From Solirubrobacterales bacterium (GTDB lineage: Bacteria; Actinomycetota; Thermoleophilia; Solirubrobacterales; Solirubrobacteraceae), in contig JAFAZZ010000051.1 of the NCBI GenBank assembly GCA_019239375.1, forward strand, positions 1 to 40,770: a DNA stretch of 40,770 nucleotides. The letters are read 5' to 3'. This document shows positions 9,768-18,604 of this stretch, in pieces (position 1 is the first letter of the stretch; each line of letters begins with the position of its first letter). The notes below the pieces were generated by a model. That model was given only the letters and a program-made list of their open reading frames with translations. It did not search any database and was not told the DNA's origin. Made by a program: the position numbers and the translations under genes.

Positions 9768-10768
9768 CTGGCCACGGTGGCGCCGGCTCGCTCGAACACC
9801 GCGCCGATATGATCGAGCTCCTCCTTGGACGGCGGTATGTCGAGGATGAAGGTGGAAAAGCCGAGGTCGATGTAACGCCGGATCTCTTGCGCGACGCGGT
9901 CATAGCTTCCGACCAGATACGGGCAGAAGGTCGCGTAGTTCTCGAATGGCCACAGCCAGTAGGGGTCGTCCTCGGCGTGCTCCTCGGCGCTCATTTCTGC
10001 GAGCTGGCGATGCCAGTGCGAATCGGACACCTTCATCGCGAGCGCCTGTGTGAGCTGGCCTTTCCGGTCTTCGGGGAAGCGAGCATGCGCCACCCGCCAC
10101 GCCTCGGCGGCGCGGGGCCGGGCGACGATACCGACGCGCACTCCGGAGTCCTCGTCCTCCTGCGGGATCTCGTCACCGGACCGCTTCGGGTACTTGATGG
10201 CGAGCGCCCCGATTGACCTCGCGGCAGCCAGGCCGGCCGGCGACGAGCCCGACATCAGGAGGCCGGGCTGCAGCTCGGCCGGGAGTCCGGCGGGGAGATG
10301 CAGGCCGTTGACGCTGTAGTAGCGGCCGGTGTGGGTGACCGTTTCCCCGGCCACCAGGCGCGCGACCAACTGGGCGTACTCACGCGTGCGCTCATAGCGC
10401 TCGTCGTGCGGCGTGGGGTCGCCCAGCGCCAGCAGATCGTTGCGAAAACCTCCGGCGACGAGATTGAGAAACAGGCGTCGGCCGTACAGGTGGCCGAGAC
10501 TGGCCACCATGTTGGCAGCCGTGAACGGGTGCATGTAGGCGGCCTGTAGCGCGACGAGCGGCGCCAGGCGCTCGGTGCTTTGAACCACGATCTGCGCCAC
10601 CAGCCAGGGATCGACCAACCCGTTGTCGGTGTAGATCAGGATCCCGGCGCAACCGGAGGCCTCGCTCCATCGGGCGACTTCGGCCACTCGCCGCAGGTAG
10701 TCCGGCCCGAGCCGCTCCCTGGACTGCGGACATGTAGAGAAGACGTCTATTCGTCGCTTTGCGCTCAT
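9764..10768 (-). CDS. LLM-class (luciferase-like) flavin-dependent monooxygenase
   Basis: 'RRIDVFSTCPQS...GCAGILIYTDNGLVDPWLVAQIVVQSTERLAPLVALQAAYMHPFTAANMVASLGHLYGRRLFLNLVAGG' and 'PGLLMSGSSPAGLAAA'. Confidence 0.85.
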   Translation of the reverse strand: MSAKRRIDVFSTCPQSRERLGPDYLRRVAEVARWSEASGCAGILIYTDNGLVDPWLVAQIVVQSTERLAPLVALQAAYMHPFTAANMVASLGHLYGRRLFLNLVAGGFRNDLLALGDPTPHDERYERTREYAQLVARLVAGETVTHTGRYYSVNGLHLPAGLPAELQPGLLMSGSSPAGLAAARSIGALAIKYPKRSGDEIPQEDEDSGVRVGIVARPRAAEAWRVAHARFPEDRKGQLTQALAMKVSDSHWHRQLAEMSAEEHAEDDPYWLWPFENYATFCPYLVGSYDRVAQEIRRYIDLGFSTFILDIPPSKEELDHIGAVFERAGATVAS

Positions 10769-10961
10769 CCCGCCAGAGCTCCCTCCAAACCCGATGAGCC
10801 ATCATGGCACGGGTTAGATAGAGTTTAGTCGGTTTCTCGCAGAGAAGCGAGCGTAGGGTAGATATGCACAGCGTGACATGGATGATCACCGATATGACGG
10901 GCGCTGGTCACCGCACCCTAAGGGCGCGCTTAGCGCGGGCGTCTAGCTGCCGCCACGGCCG

Positions 10962-12716
10962 ATGAAGATCATCGGCATCAGCGGCATCGATGGAACCGTC
11001 GATTTCAAGCGCCGGCATTGGCCTGGTCTCGAGGAGCGCGAATACCGGATCTCGCAAGGCCACGACTCGGCCGCGGCGTTGGTCATCGACGGGGAGTTCG
11101 TGTTCGGCGTGGCCGAGGAGCGCATCAGCCGGCGCAAGCACACTGGCGACTTTCCGATCGGCGCCGTCGAAGCGTGCCTCGGTTGGGCGGGGCTGGAGCC
11201 CGAGCAGCTCGATGAGGTGGCACACTCCTTCGATTACAGGCCATACCGCGCTTTGTACGCGGTCGATCCGATCTCCGCCCAGCTGTACCGCGAGCTGCTG
11301 TGTCGCGAGGCCTTCGCCTCCAGGGTGGCAAGGGCGCTTCCCGGATTCCGCGGTGACCGGGTTGCGCATGTCGACCATCACCTCGCCCACGCGGCGTCGG
11401 CCTACCTGACCTCGGGTTGGGACGAGTGCCTGGTGATCGTGATAGACGGCATGGGCGAGGCTCATGGGGCTACCGTCTACCGCGCGAAAGCCGGGACGCT
11501 CGAGCCCCTGCACCGGATATCGGCGGCGGACTCGATCGGAATCTTGTATTCGATCGTGACCCTGCACCTCGGGTTCGACTTCAACTCTGACGAGTACAAG
11601 ATCATGGGCCTCGCGCCCTACGGAAACCCGGAGCGATTTCGATCGTTCTTCGATGCCGCGGTTTTGCATCGAGACGACGGGGGGTGGCAGATCGGGCCTT
11701 TGAAGTTGGAGCAGACGCGCGATGAGCGCGAGAACCATCTCGCCACCCGGCGCTTCCTGACTCAGCGCCTGGTGGAGCCGCGAATTCCGGACGAGGAAAT
11801 CACCGACGACCATCGGGACGTCGCGGCGGCGTTGCAAGCGTGCCTTGACCGCGCGATCCTCCACCTGGCAACCCACTTCGGTGAAACCACCGGGCTCCGC
11901 AGGCTCGCGATGGCCGGCGGAGTCGCGCTTAATACGACCGCGAACGGAAGGTTGCTGGCCTCCGGTGCGTTCGATGAGATCTACGTGCAGCCCGCCGCGG
12001 CTGACGACGGCTCGGCGCTCGGGGCGGCGCTCGCTCGCGCCGCGCTCGCAGGCCACGTGTCCAACCGCCGCTCTCCGACCCCCTTCTATGGCCCCGCTCA
12101 CTCCGACGCGGCCCTGACGCAGGCCCTGCGCGACTACGGCGCCCGCATCGAGGTAACCGTTCTGGACGACCTGGACGCGGCCTGCCGCGTCGCTTCGGAG
12201 CTGATCGCGGCCGGCGAGGTAGTCGCCTGGTATCGCGGGCGGATGGAATTTGGCCCACGCGCCTTGGGTCATCGCAGCATCCTCGCCGACCCTGGCCGGC
12301 CCGAGATGCGCGACCGCGTCAACGCGCTGGTCAAGATGCGCGAGGCATTTCGTCCCTTTGCCCCCGCGGTGTCACTCGAGCAGGTCGACAGGTGGTTCGA
12401 CGTGCCGTCGCGCACTGAGCTGCCATATATGACCGTCAACGTGCCTGTCCGGGCCGAGTATCGATCCGCCCTGCCCGCGGTGACGCACGTCGACGGCTCA
12501 GCTCGCGTACAGACCGTCTCGGCGAAAGACAACGGTGACTTTCACGCCCTGCTCGCCGCGGTCGGTCAACGCACCGGGCGGGAAATGGTGTTGAACACGA
12601 GCTTCAACGTCAAGGGACAGGCAATCGTCAACACCCCCGCCGAGGCGCTACAGACGCTATTGAACTGCGGGATCGAGGCGCTCGTGATCGAAAACGTCCT
12701 GGTCCGTAAGCGCTGA
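10962..12716 (+). CDS. Carbamoyltransferase (NodU/CmcH/TobZ family)
   Basis: 'GHDSAAALVIDGEFVFGVAEERISRRKHTGDFP', 'HVDHHLAHAASAYLTSGWDECLVIVIDGMGE', 'KIMGLAPYG', 'MAGGVALNTTANGRL', 'VAWYRGRMEFGPRALGHRSILADP', 'LNTSFNVKGQAIV'. Confidence 0.93.
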   Translation: MKIIGISGIDGTVDFKRRHWPGLEEREYRISQGHDSAAALVIDGEFVFGVAEERISRRKHTGDFPIGAVEACLGWAGLEPEQLDEVAHSFDYRPYRALYAVDPISAQLYRELLCREAFASRVARALPGFRGDRVAHVDHHLAHAASAYLTSGWDECLVIVIDGMGEAHGATVYRAKAGTLEPLHRISAADSIGILYSIVTLHLGFDFNSDEYKIMGLAPYGNPERFRSFFDAAVLHRDDGGWQIGPLKLEQTRDERENHLATRRFLTQRLVEPRIPDEEITDDHRDVAAALQACLDRAILHLATHFGETTGLRRLAMAGGVALNTTANGRLLASGAFDEIYVQPAAADDGSALGAALARAALAGHVSNRRSPTPFYGPAHSDAALTQALRDYGARIEVTVLDDLDAACRVASELIAAGEVVAWYRGRMEFGPRALGHRSILADPGRPEMRDRVNALVKMREAFRPFAPAVSLEQVDRWFDVPSRTELPYMTVNVPVRAEYRSALPAVTHVDGSARVQTVSAKDNGDFHALLAAVGQRTGREMVLNTSFNVKGQAIVNTPAEALQTLLNCGIEALVIENVLVRKR

Positions 12717-12717
12717 C

Positions 12718-13437
12718 ATGCGAGCCGTGTTGCTAGCCGGAGGCGAGGGACAGCGGTTGCGTCCATACACCGCGGTGCTGCCGAAGCCCCTGATGCCGAT
12801 CGGCGACCGCCCGATCATGGACTTGATCGTCCGCCAGCTACGGCACGCGGGCGCCACCCGGATCACGGTAGCCACTGGGTACCTGGCCGAACTGATCGAG
12901 GTGTTCTTCGGCGATGGCTCCAAGTACGGCGTGCCCATCGACTACTTCCGTGAGGACGAGCCGCTGGGCACGGCCGGAGCCCTCGCTCTGATCGGCGGCC
13001 TGGAGGACGACTTCCTGGTCATGAACGGCGACGTTCTAACCGACCTGGACTATGCGCGGCTGTTCGAAGAACACCTCGCCAGCGATGCGGCGGCGACGAT
13101 CGCCACCCAGAAGCGCGAGGTCGAGATCTCCCTGGGCGTGCTCCGGTGTGGTGATGACGGCGACGCCACGCGCCTGACCGATTACGTGGAGAAGCCGCGG
13201 ATCGACTACCAGGCCAGCATGGGTGTGTATTGCTTTTCGCCCGAGATAATCGAGCACATAGAGCCCGGACGTCGGCTCGACTTCCCCGACCTGATCCTCA
13301 GGCTGCTGGCGCGCGGGCTAACCGTTCGCGCATGGCCATCAGAGGCTTACTGGCTGGACATCGGCCGTCATGACGACTACGAACTCGCGCTGGACGAGTA
13401 TGACCGCATGCGCGCCCGCCTCCTGCCTCCACCGTGA
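12718..13437 (+). CDS. Sugar-1-phosphate nucleotidyltransferase
   Basis: 'MRAVLLAGGEGQRLRPYTAVLPKPLMPIGDRPIMD', 'VMNGDVLTDLDYARL', 'YWLDIGRHDDYELA'. Confidence 0.92.
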   Translation: MRAVLLAGGEGQRLRPYTAVLPKPLMPIGDRPIMDLIVRQLRHAGATRITVATGYLAELIEVFFGDGSKYGVPIDYFREDEPLGTAGALALIGGLEDDFLVMNGDVLTDLDYARLFEEHLASDAAATIATQKREVEISLGVLRCGDDGDATRLTDYVEKPRIDYQASMGVYCFSPEIIEHIEPGRRLDFPDLILRLLARGLTVRAWPSEAYWLDIGRHDDYELALDEYDRMRARLLPPP

Positions 13438-14651
13438 TGCCCGCCGTGCTGAACCGAGAGCCGCTGGTGGCCGGCCGCGACATCGTGTGCGTCGGCTTCA
13501 ATGACTGGGAGGCCGAGGTCTGGACCAACCAGCATCATCTGATGGCGCGCTTTGCGGCTCACAACCGAGTGCTGTTCGTCGAGTCGCTCGGCCTCAGGCG
13601 ACCGACGGTCGCTCCCCGCGACGTTCGCCGCATGGCGCGGCGCCTCCGGCGGGGACTGCACGGCGCAGGTCGCCCACGAGCGACCGGCGTTGACGGCGTC
13701 GTCCTCAATGTGGTCTCGCCGCTCGTTTTGCCCGTCCACGCGAGCCCACTCGCGCGCCGTGTCAACGCGTCTGTGCTGCCGTGGCAGATCGGCCGGGCGG
13801 CCGCAGATCTGAGCATCACCGAGCCGATCCTGTGGGCGTATGTGCCCCAGGCCGAGCTCTTGCTCGATCGGCTGAATCCGAGCCTCGTCGTCTATCACTG
13901 CGTGGACGACATAGCCGCCCATCCCCGAATCGACACGGCCACTTTCCGGGCGGCCGAACGACGCCTCGCTCGCCGTGCAGACATCGTGCTGGCCAGTTCG
14001 CGCCCGCTTGCCGACAGGATGCGCGGGCTCAGCTCCGACGTCCACTGCATGACCAATGTGGCCGACGTCGACCTGTTCGCAGCGGCCCGCCTCCCGGGAC
14101 CGGTCGACCCTGCGGTGGCGGCGTTGCCGGAGCCGCGGATCGTTTTCACGGGCGTGATCGCGGCGACCAAGGTCGACGTGCTGCTGCTGATCGAGCTAGC
14201 CACCCTGCGCCCGGACTGGAGCATCGTGCTGGCGGGGCCGGTGGGGCTCGGAGATCCGCATACCGAGGCCGCGGCTCTGGCGAGCATCGGCAACGTCCAT
14301 CTGATCGGCTCGCGGCCATACGCTCACCTGCCTGCGGTCCTGCGCGGCGCGCAGGCGGCGATCATTCCCTACCTGACGAACGAGCTCACCGCGGCGATCT
14401 TCCCGATGAAGGTGTACGAGTACCTGGCCGCGGGCTTGCCCGTGGTGGCCACGCCTCTGCCTTCGTTGCAAGGCCTCGACGGCATCTCGTTCGCCGCCGG
14501 CGCCGGACCGTTCGTCGCGGAGCTCGAGCGGCTCATGGCGGAGGATGACCTTGGCGCACGCGCCGCACGCGCGCGGCTGGCCGAGGGGCAGAGCTGGGAC
14601 GCCCGCATGCGCGAGATCGCGCAGCTGATCGAGGACCACCGACCCCGATGA
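13434..14651 (+). CDS. Glycosyltransferase (GT4-like)
   Basis: 'IVCVGFNDWEAEVWTNQHHLMARFA...VLFVESLG', 'VVYHCVDDIAAHPRID', 'IVFTGVIAATKVDVLLLIELA', 'PMKVYEYLAAGLPVVATPLPSL'; 4-nt ATGA-type overlaps with neighbours. Confidence 0.85.
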   Translation: MMPAVLNREPLVAGRDIVCVGFNDWEAEVWTNQHHLMARFAAHNRVLFVESLGLRRPTVAPRDVRRMARRLRRGLHGAGRPRATGVDGVVLNVVSPLVLPVHASPLARRVNASVLPWQIGRAAADLSITEPILWAYVPQAELLLDRLNPSLVVYHCVDDIAAHPRIDTATFRAAERRLARRADIVLASSRPLADRMRGLSSDVHCMTNVADVDLFAAARLPGPVDPAVAALPEPRIVFTGVIAATKVDVLLLIELATLRPDWSIVLAGPVGLGDPHTEAAALASIGNVHLIGSRPYAHLPAVLRGAQAAIIPYLTNELTAAIFPMKVYEYLAAGLPVVATPLPSLQGLDGISFAAGAGPFVAELERLMAEDDLGARAARARLAEGQSWDARMREIAQLIEDHRPR

Positions 14652-15808
14652 GCAAAGCGCAGTCACCGGATAGCGACGTGCTCGTGACCCCGTTCACGCC
14701 GACGACGGATTGCGGACGCGCGATGCGCACCTATGGAGTTGTCGCCGCCTTGGCCCGCCACCGCGCCGTCGAGATCCTGTTCAAGCGCTTTTGTGCTCCT
14801 CTACCGTCGGAGGAGTATCGCCGGCTCGCCCGCGTGCGGCTGCGAGACGTGGGCAGCGCGAACGGTCCCGAGCTGGCGGTCCTCTACGCACGGAAGAGGT
14901 TGGCGGGGGTGCCGCCCGCGATCGCCCGGGGGGTGTCGCCGGAGCTGGGCCGAGCCGCGTCTGCGGCTGCCTCGGACGCGGCAAACGGCCGCGTGATCGC
15001 TGACGGCCCGACGGCAGGCGCGCTCCTCTTAGGGGGCTCGACCGCCTTTGTGTACCTGTCGCACAACCTCGAATCGGCTTTTCGGCCCGCCCTTCCGCAG
15101 TTCCGCCGCTCGTACCGCTCGATTCGGGCGCTCCGGGCGTTCGAGCGCCGGCTGCTGGTGGCCGCGAGCGAGTCCTGGATGGCCAGCCGGCGAGACATCG
15201 AGCTGGCCCGGGAGCTCGCGCCGCAGGCCAACCTGCGCTTTGTCCCCAACGTCATCGATGTGGCGTCGATTCCGGCGCCCGCAGTGGCAGGAGGCGACCC
15301 CCGTGCGCTGCTCGTAGGCGACTTCTCCTACCCGCCCAATCAGCGCGCGCTGCAGTTCATGGTCGATGAGGTGATGCCGCGCGTGTGGCGGGTCCTGCCG
15401 GAAGCGGAGCTGCTGGTAGCCGGCCACCATCTGACGCTCGAGCGCTCCGATCCCCGCGTCAGAGCGCTTGGCTTCGTGCCTCGCATCGCTGACGCGTACG
15501 CCGAAGCGGCATGCGTGGTAGTGCCTCTGCTGGAAGGCGGAGGATCGCCGCTCAAGTTCGTCGAGGCTCTGGCCCACGGCCTTCCAGTAGTGGCGACAGG
15601 ACAGGCAGCAGCCGGCTTGGACGTGGCAGATGGCATCCACTATCTCAGAGCGGACGGACCGCAAGCGTTCGCCGCTGCGCTGATTCGCGTGCTGCGTGAC
15701 GGCGCCGGCGAGATGGCCGGTCGCGGACGACGGCTGGCCGAGCAGGAGCATTCGATCGAGGCGCTCGCGGCTATCCTGGCGCCCACCTCGGCAGGCGGCG
15801 AGTCATGA
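14648..15808 (+). CDS. Glycosyltransferase (GT4-like)
   Basis: 'LLVGDFSYPPNQRALQFMVDEVMPRVWRVLPEAELLVAG', 'VVPLLEGGGSPLKFVEALAHGLPVVATGQAAAGLD'. Confidence 0.85.
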   Translation: MSKAQSPDSDVLVTPFTPTTDCGRAMRTYGVVAALARHRAVEILFKRFCAPLPSEEYRRLARVRLRDVGSANGPELAVLYARKRLAGVPPAIARGVSPELGRAASAAASDAANGRVIADGPTAGALLLGGSTAFVYLSHNLESAFRPALPQFRRSYRSIRALRAFERRLLVAASESWMASRRDIELARELAPQANLRFVPNVIDVASIPAPAVAGGDPRALLVGDFSYPPNQRALQFMVDEVMPRVWRVLPEAELLVAGHHLTLERSDPRVRALGFVPRIADAYAEAACVVVPLLEGGGSPLKFVEALAHGLPVVATGQAAAGLDVADGIHYLRADGPQAFAAALIRVLRDGAGEMAGRGRRLAEQEHSIEALAAILAPTSAGGES

Positions 15809-16983
15809 AGATCGTGAGCGTGATGACTACCGATTCTCGCGGCGGGGCGGAATTCGCGGCCGTCGAGATGCTCGACGCGCTGCGTGCGCGAGGCCATCAC
15901 ACGGTGATGATCAGCGACCAACCCGGGATCGCGCGCGACACCGGGATCGACGTGCGGCCAATCGACATCGGGCCAAAGCTCTCCTCCACGAGCTGGCGCA
16001 AGCTGCTGGTGGGGTGGCCGCAGGTGGTGCTGCGCCTGCGCAACGCCCTCGCGCGTGAGGCGCCATACGATGTTCTGCTGCTGCATTACAAGAAGGAGCA
16101 GCTGGCTGCCCTGTCGCTGTCGCGCCGGTTGACGCCGACGCTCGCGTGGGCGGAGTGGGGGCCGGTGCCCTTCCCTCTCCGGCGAGGCGCTCCCCGAGCG
16201 CTCTACCTGCTCGCCGCCCGTCGCGCTGCGCTGGTCATGGCGGTGTCCGCCGGCACCCGCGAGTCGGTTTGCCAGGTTGGCATCCCGCCGGGCAAGGTCC
16301 ACGTGGTTCCGAACGTGATGCGGACGGAGACGATTCGCTTTACCGAGGAGGGCCGGGCGCGCGTGCGCGATGCCCTCGGGATACCCAAAGAGGCCTTCGT
16401 CGTGGGCTGCATCTCCCGCTTTCACCCCAAGAAGCGCAACGATGTGGTGGTCGACGCGGTCGCAGGGCTGCCCGGCGCGCATCTCGTTCTTGCCGGCGAC
16501 GGGGAGACAGAGTCCTCGCTTCGCCAGCAGGCCGCTCCCATGGGCGAGCTCGCTCATTTCATTCCCACGCCTGGGCGGGAGGTCAACGAGGTGCTTTCGG
16601 CGTTCGACGTGTCCGTCTTCTGTCCGAGTCCAACCGAGGGTGCACCGCGTGCGGTGATCCTGGGGATGCTCGCCGGGCGGCCCTGCGTGGCCACCGGGGC
16701 CGAGGGAGTGGCGGACATGATTGTTCCCGAGGTGGGCGGCATCTGCTCCCCGGAGAACGATCCTGCGGCCCTCGGGGCGCTCCTCAGCAGGTATCGCGAC
16801 GATGTGGACCTGCGTTCCCGACACGGCGCGGCGGCACGCGCGCTTGCGGAGCGCTCCTACGCGCGAGACGTGGTCGCCGAGCAAATCGAGCGGCTCTTGC
16901 GCGAGGCCATCGCGATGGCGCAGCTCGACGGGAGCCCGCCAACTCGCGCCAGCTCCCGTGAACGTGACCGTGGCTATGCTTAG
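15805..16983 (+). CDS. Glycosyltransferase family 4 protein
   Basis: 'MKIVSVMTTDSRGGAEFAAVEMLDALRARGHHTVMIS', 'VGCISRFHPKKRNDVVVDAVAGL', 'PSPTEGAPRAVILGMLAGRPCVATGAEGVADMI'; TAG stop. Confidence 0.87.
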   Translation: MKIVSVMTTDSRGGAEFAAVEMLDALRARGHHTVMISDQPGIARDTGIDVRPIDIGPKLSSTSWRKLLVGWPQVVLRLRNALAREAPYDVLLLHYKKEQLAALSLSRRLTPTLAWAEWGPVPFPLRRGAPRALYLLAARRAALVMAVSAGTRESVCQVGIPPGKVHVVPNVMRTETIRFTEEGRARVRDALGIPKEAFVVGCISRFHPKKRNDVVVDAVAGLPGAHLVLAGDGETESSLRQQAAPMGELAHFIPTPGREVNEVLSAFDVSVFCPSPTEGAPRAVILGMLAGRPCVATGAEGVADMIVPEVGGICSPENDPAALGALLSRYRDDVDLRSRHGAAARALAERSYARDVVAEQIERLLREAIAMAQLDGSPPTRASSRERDRGYA

Positions 16984-16989
16984 CGAGGT

Positions 16990-18576
16990 ATGGTGAGCGA
17001 TTACAGCGGCGGCACGGGGCGCTCGGAGGCGTCCGCCCTTCCGTCAGCCATGCGGGTGGTCCGCGAGCGTTGGTGGATCATCCTGCTCGTCTCCGTGCTC
17101 GGTCTCGCCGTTGGCCTGATCTACGGCGCTACGGCAAGCAAGACCTATAAGGCCACAGCGAGCGTGCTGATCCAGCCGAGCTCGCCCATCAGCAGTGCGG
17201 TTGTCGCGTCTACCTCTACGGCGGCAGAGGATCCCGCGCGTGTAGCAGCGACCGACCTGCTGCTGATGACATCTCCCGCCGTCGCCAACGCTGCTCGGCA
17301 GGCGCTGCGACTCAACATCTCCACGTCGGATCTGCAGTCTCAGGTCAGCGCCAGTGAAGAGCCCAACGCCGACCTGTTCGACATCACCGCGTCCGATAGC
17401 GATCCGGCTCGAGCGGCGCAGATCGCCAACGCATTTGCCACCGAGTTCGTCGCGTTCCGTCAAGCCAATGCGCAGCAGAGCGCAGCCGGGGCCGCGGCTG
17501 AGCTGCGACAGCGGCTGGCGGCGCTGCCCCCGACCGACACCACCGACGCTGCCGCGCTGCGGTCGGCGTTGGAGCGCGTCAGCGAGCTCGGGGCGGTCCA
17601 GACGGGTGATGCCTCGATCGCGAGCGCCGCGGTGGCACCGGCTAGCCCGTCATCACCGAAGCCCAAGCTCGATGCTGCGCTGGGTTTGATCTTCGGGTTG
17701 GCGCTCGGGCTCGGCCTCGCCTTCGTGGTCGACCTCACCGACCGTCGGATCAAGGATGGCAATGATTTCGAGGTCTCCTACGGCCTCAGCACACTGGTGC
17801 ACGTTCCGGCGCGCTCGTTGTCGGCGAGCGGCTCCGACCCGCACGCGGCCGCGTTTGAGCCCTATCGCATCCTCGGTGGCGCGCTCACATTCTCCAAGCG
17901 GGCCACGGGAATGCGGTCGCTGCTGATAACCAGCGCGGTCTGGGGCGAGGGGAAGACGACTGTGGCGGTTGGCTTGGCCAAGGCGCTGGCCGACAGCGGG
18001 CACACGATCACCCTGGTGGAGCTAGATCAGCGCGCCCCGAGCCTGTCGCGGTACTTCTCCCTCAAAGCCGACTCGGGCCTGACCGCGGCCCTGGTGGACG
18101 AGGAGCCGGTGATCGATCGCCTGCAGCAGCCGGTGGCCAGCCTGCCGTGTTTGAACGTCTTGCCGGCGGGGCGGCGAATCGCGGGCAACCCGCTGGAGAT
18201 GTTGCGCAGTCCGGACATGGATCGGGTGATGGAGCAGTTGCTGTCGGTGAGTGACATCGTGATTTACGACGCGCTGCCAATTCTCGGTGTGGCTGAGACC
18301 CAAGCCCTGCTGGATCATCCGAGGATCGACGGGTGCTTGATCGTCGCGCGCGCCAACCGCACCACGCGTGAAGAAGTGAGACGGGCCCGGACGATCCTTA
18401 GTCAACGCCTAGTGCAGCCGCTGGGTCTGGTGCTCACCGGGATGGAGGAGCCGGGCGTAGCCTCCTCCGGCTACGACCATGGTCAGCGCCGTTTTGCATG
18501 GCCGCGGCAGCAGCGCATCGCGCGCCCGCCACAATCCGCGACCCGACGGTACGACCGCTCGGCCGTCGAGCGCTGA
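16990..18576 (+). CDS. Wzz/chain-length determinant fused to BY-kinase-like P-loop domain
   Basis: N-terminal TM 'RVVRERWWIILLVSVLGLAVGLIYG...TYKATASVLIQP'; second TM; C-terminal 'LLITSAVWGEGKTTVAVGLAKALADSGHTITLVELDQRAPSLSRYF' and 'IVIYDALPIL'. Confidence 0.85.
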   Translation: MVSDYSGGTGRSEASALPSAMRVVRERWWIILLVSVLGLAVGLIYGATASKTYKATASVLIQPSSPISSAVVASTSTAAEDPARVAATDLLLMTSPAVANAARQALRLNISTSDLQSQVSASEEPNADLFDITASDSDPARAAQIANAFATEFVAFRQANAQQSAAGAAAELRQRLAALPPTDTTDAAALRSALERVSELGAVQTGDASIASAAVAPASPSSPKPKLDAALGLIFGLALGLGLAFVVDLTDRRIKDGNDFEVSYGLSTLVHVPARSLSASGSDPHAAAFEPYRILGGALTFSKRATGMRSLLITSAVWGEGKTTVAVGLAKALADSGHTITLVELDQRAPSLSRYFSLKADSGLTAALVDEEPVIDRLQQPVASLPCLNVLPAGRRIAGNPLEMLRSPDMDRVMEQLLSVSDIVIYDALPILGVAETQALLDHPRIDGCLIVARANRTTREEVRRARTILSQRLVQPLGLVLTGMEEPGVASSGYDHGQRRFAWPRQQRIARPPQSATRRYDRSAVER

Positions 18577-18604
18577 GGACGTTTGAAGACCGGAGTCTCG
18601 AAGC

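Noticed and set aside
10908-12272. 454-aa minus-strand ORF antisense to the carbamoyltransferase
   Set aside because: Shadow ORF; no domain features, fully explained by GC bias opposite a strong carbamoyltransferase.
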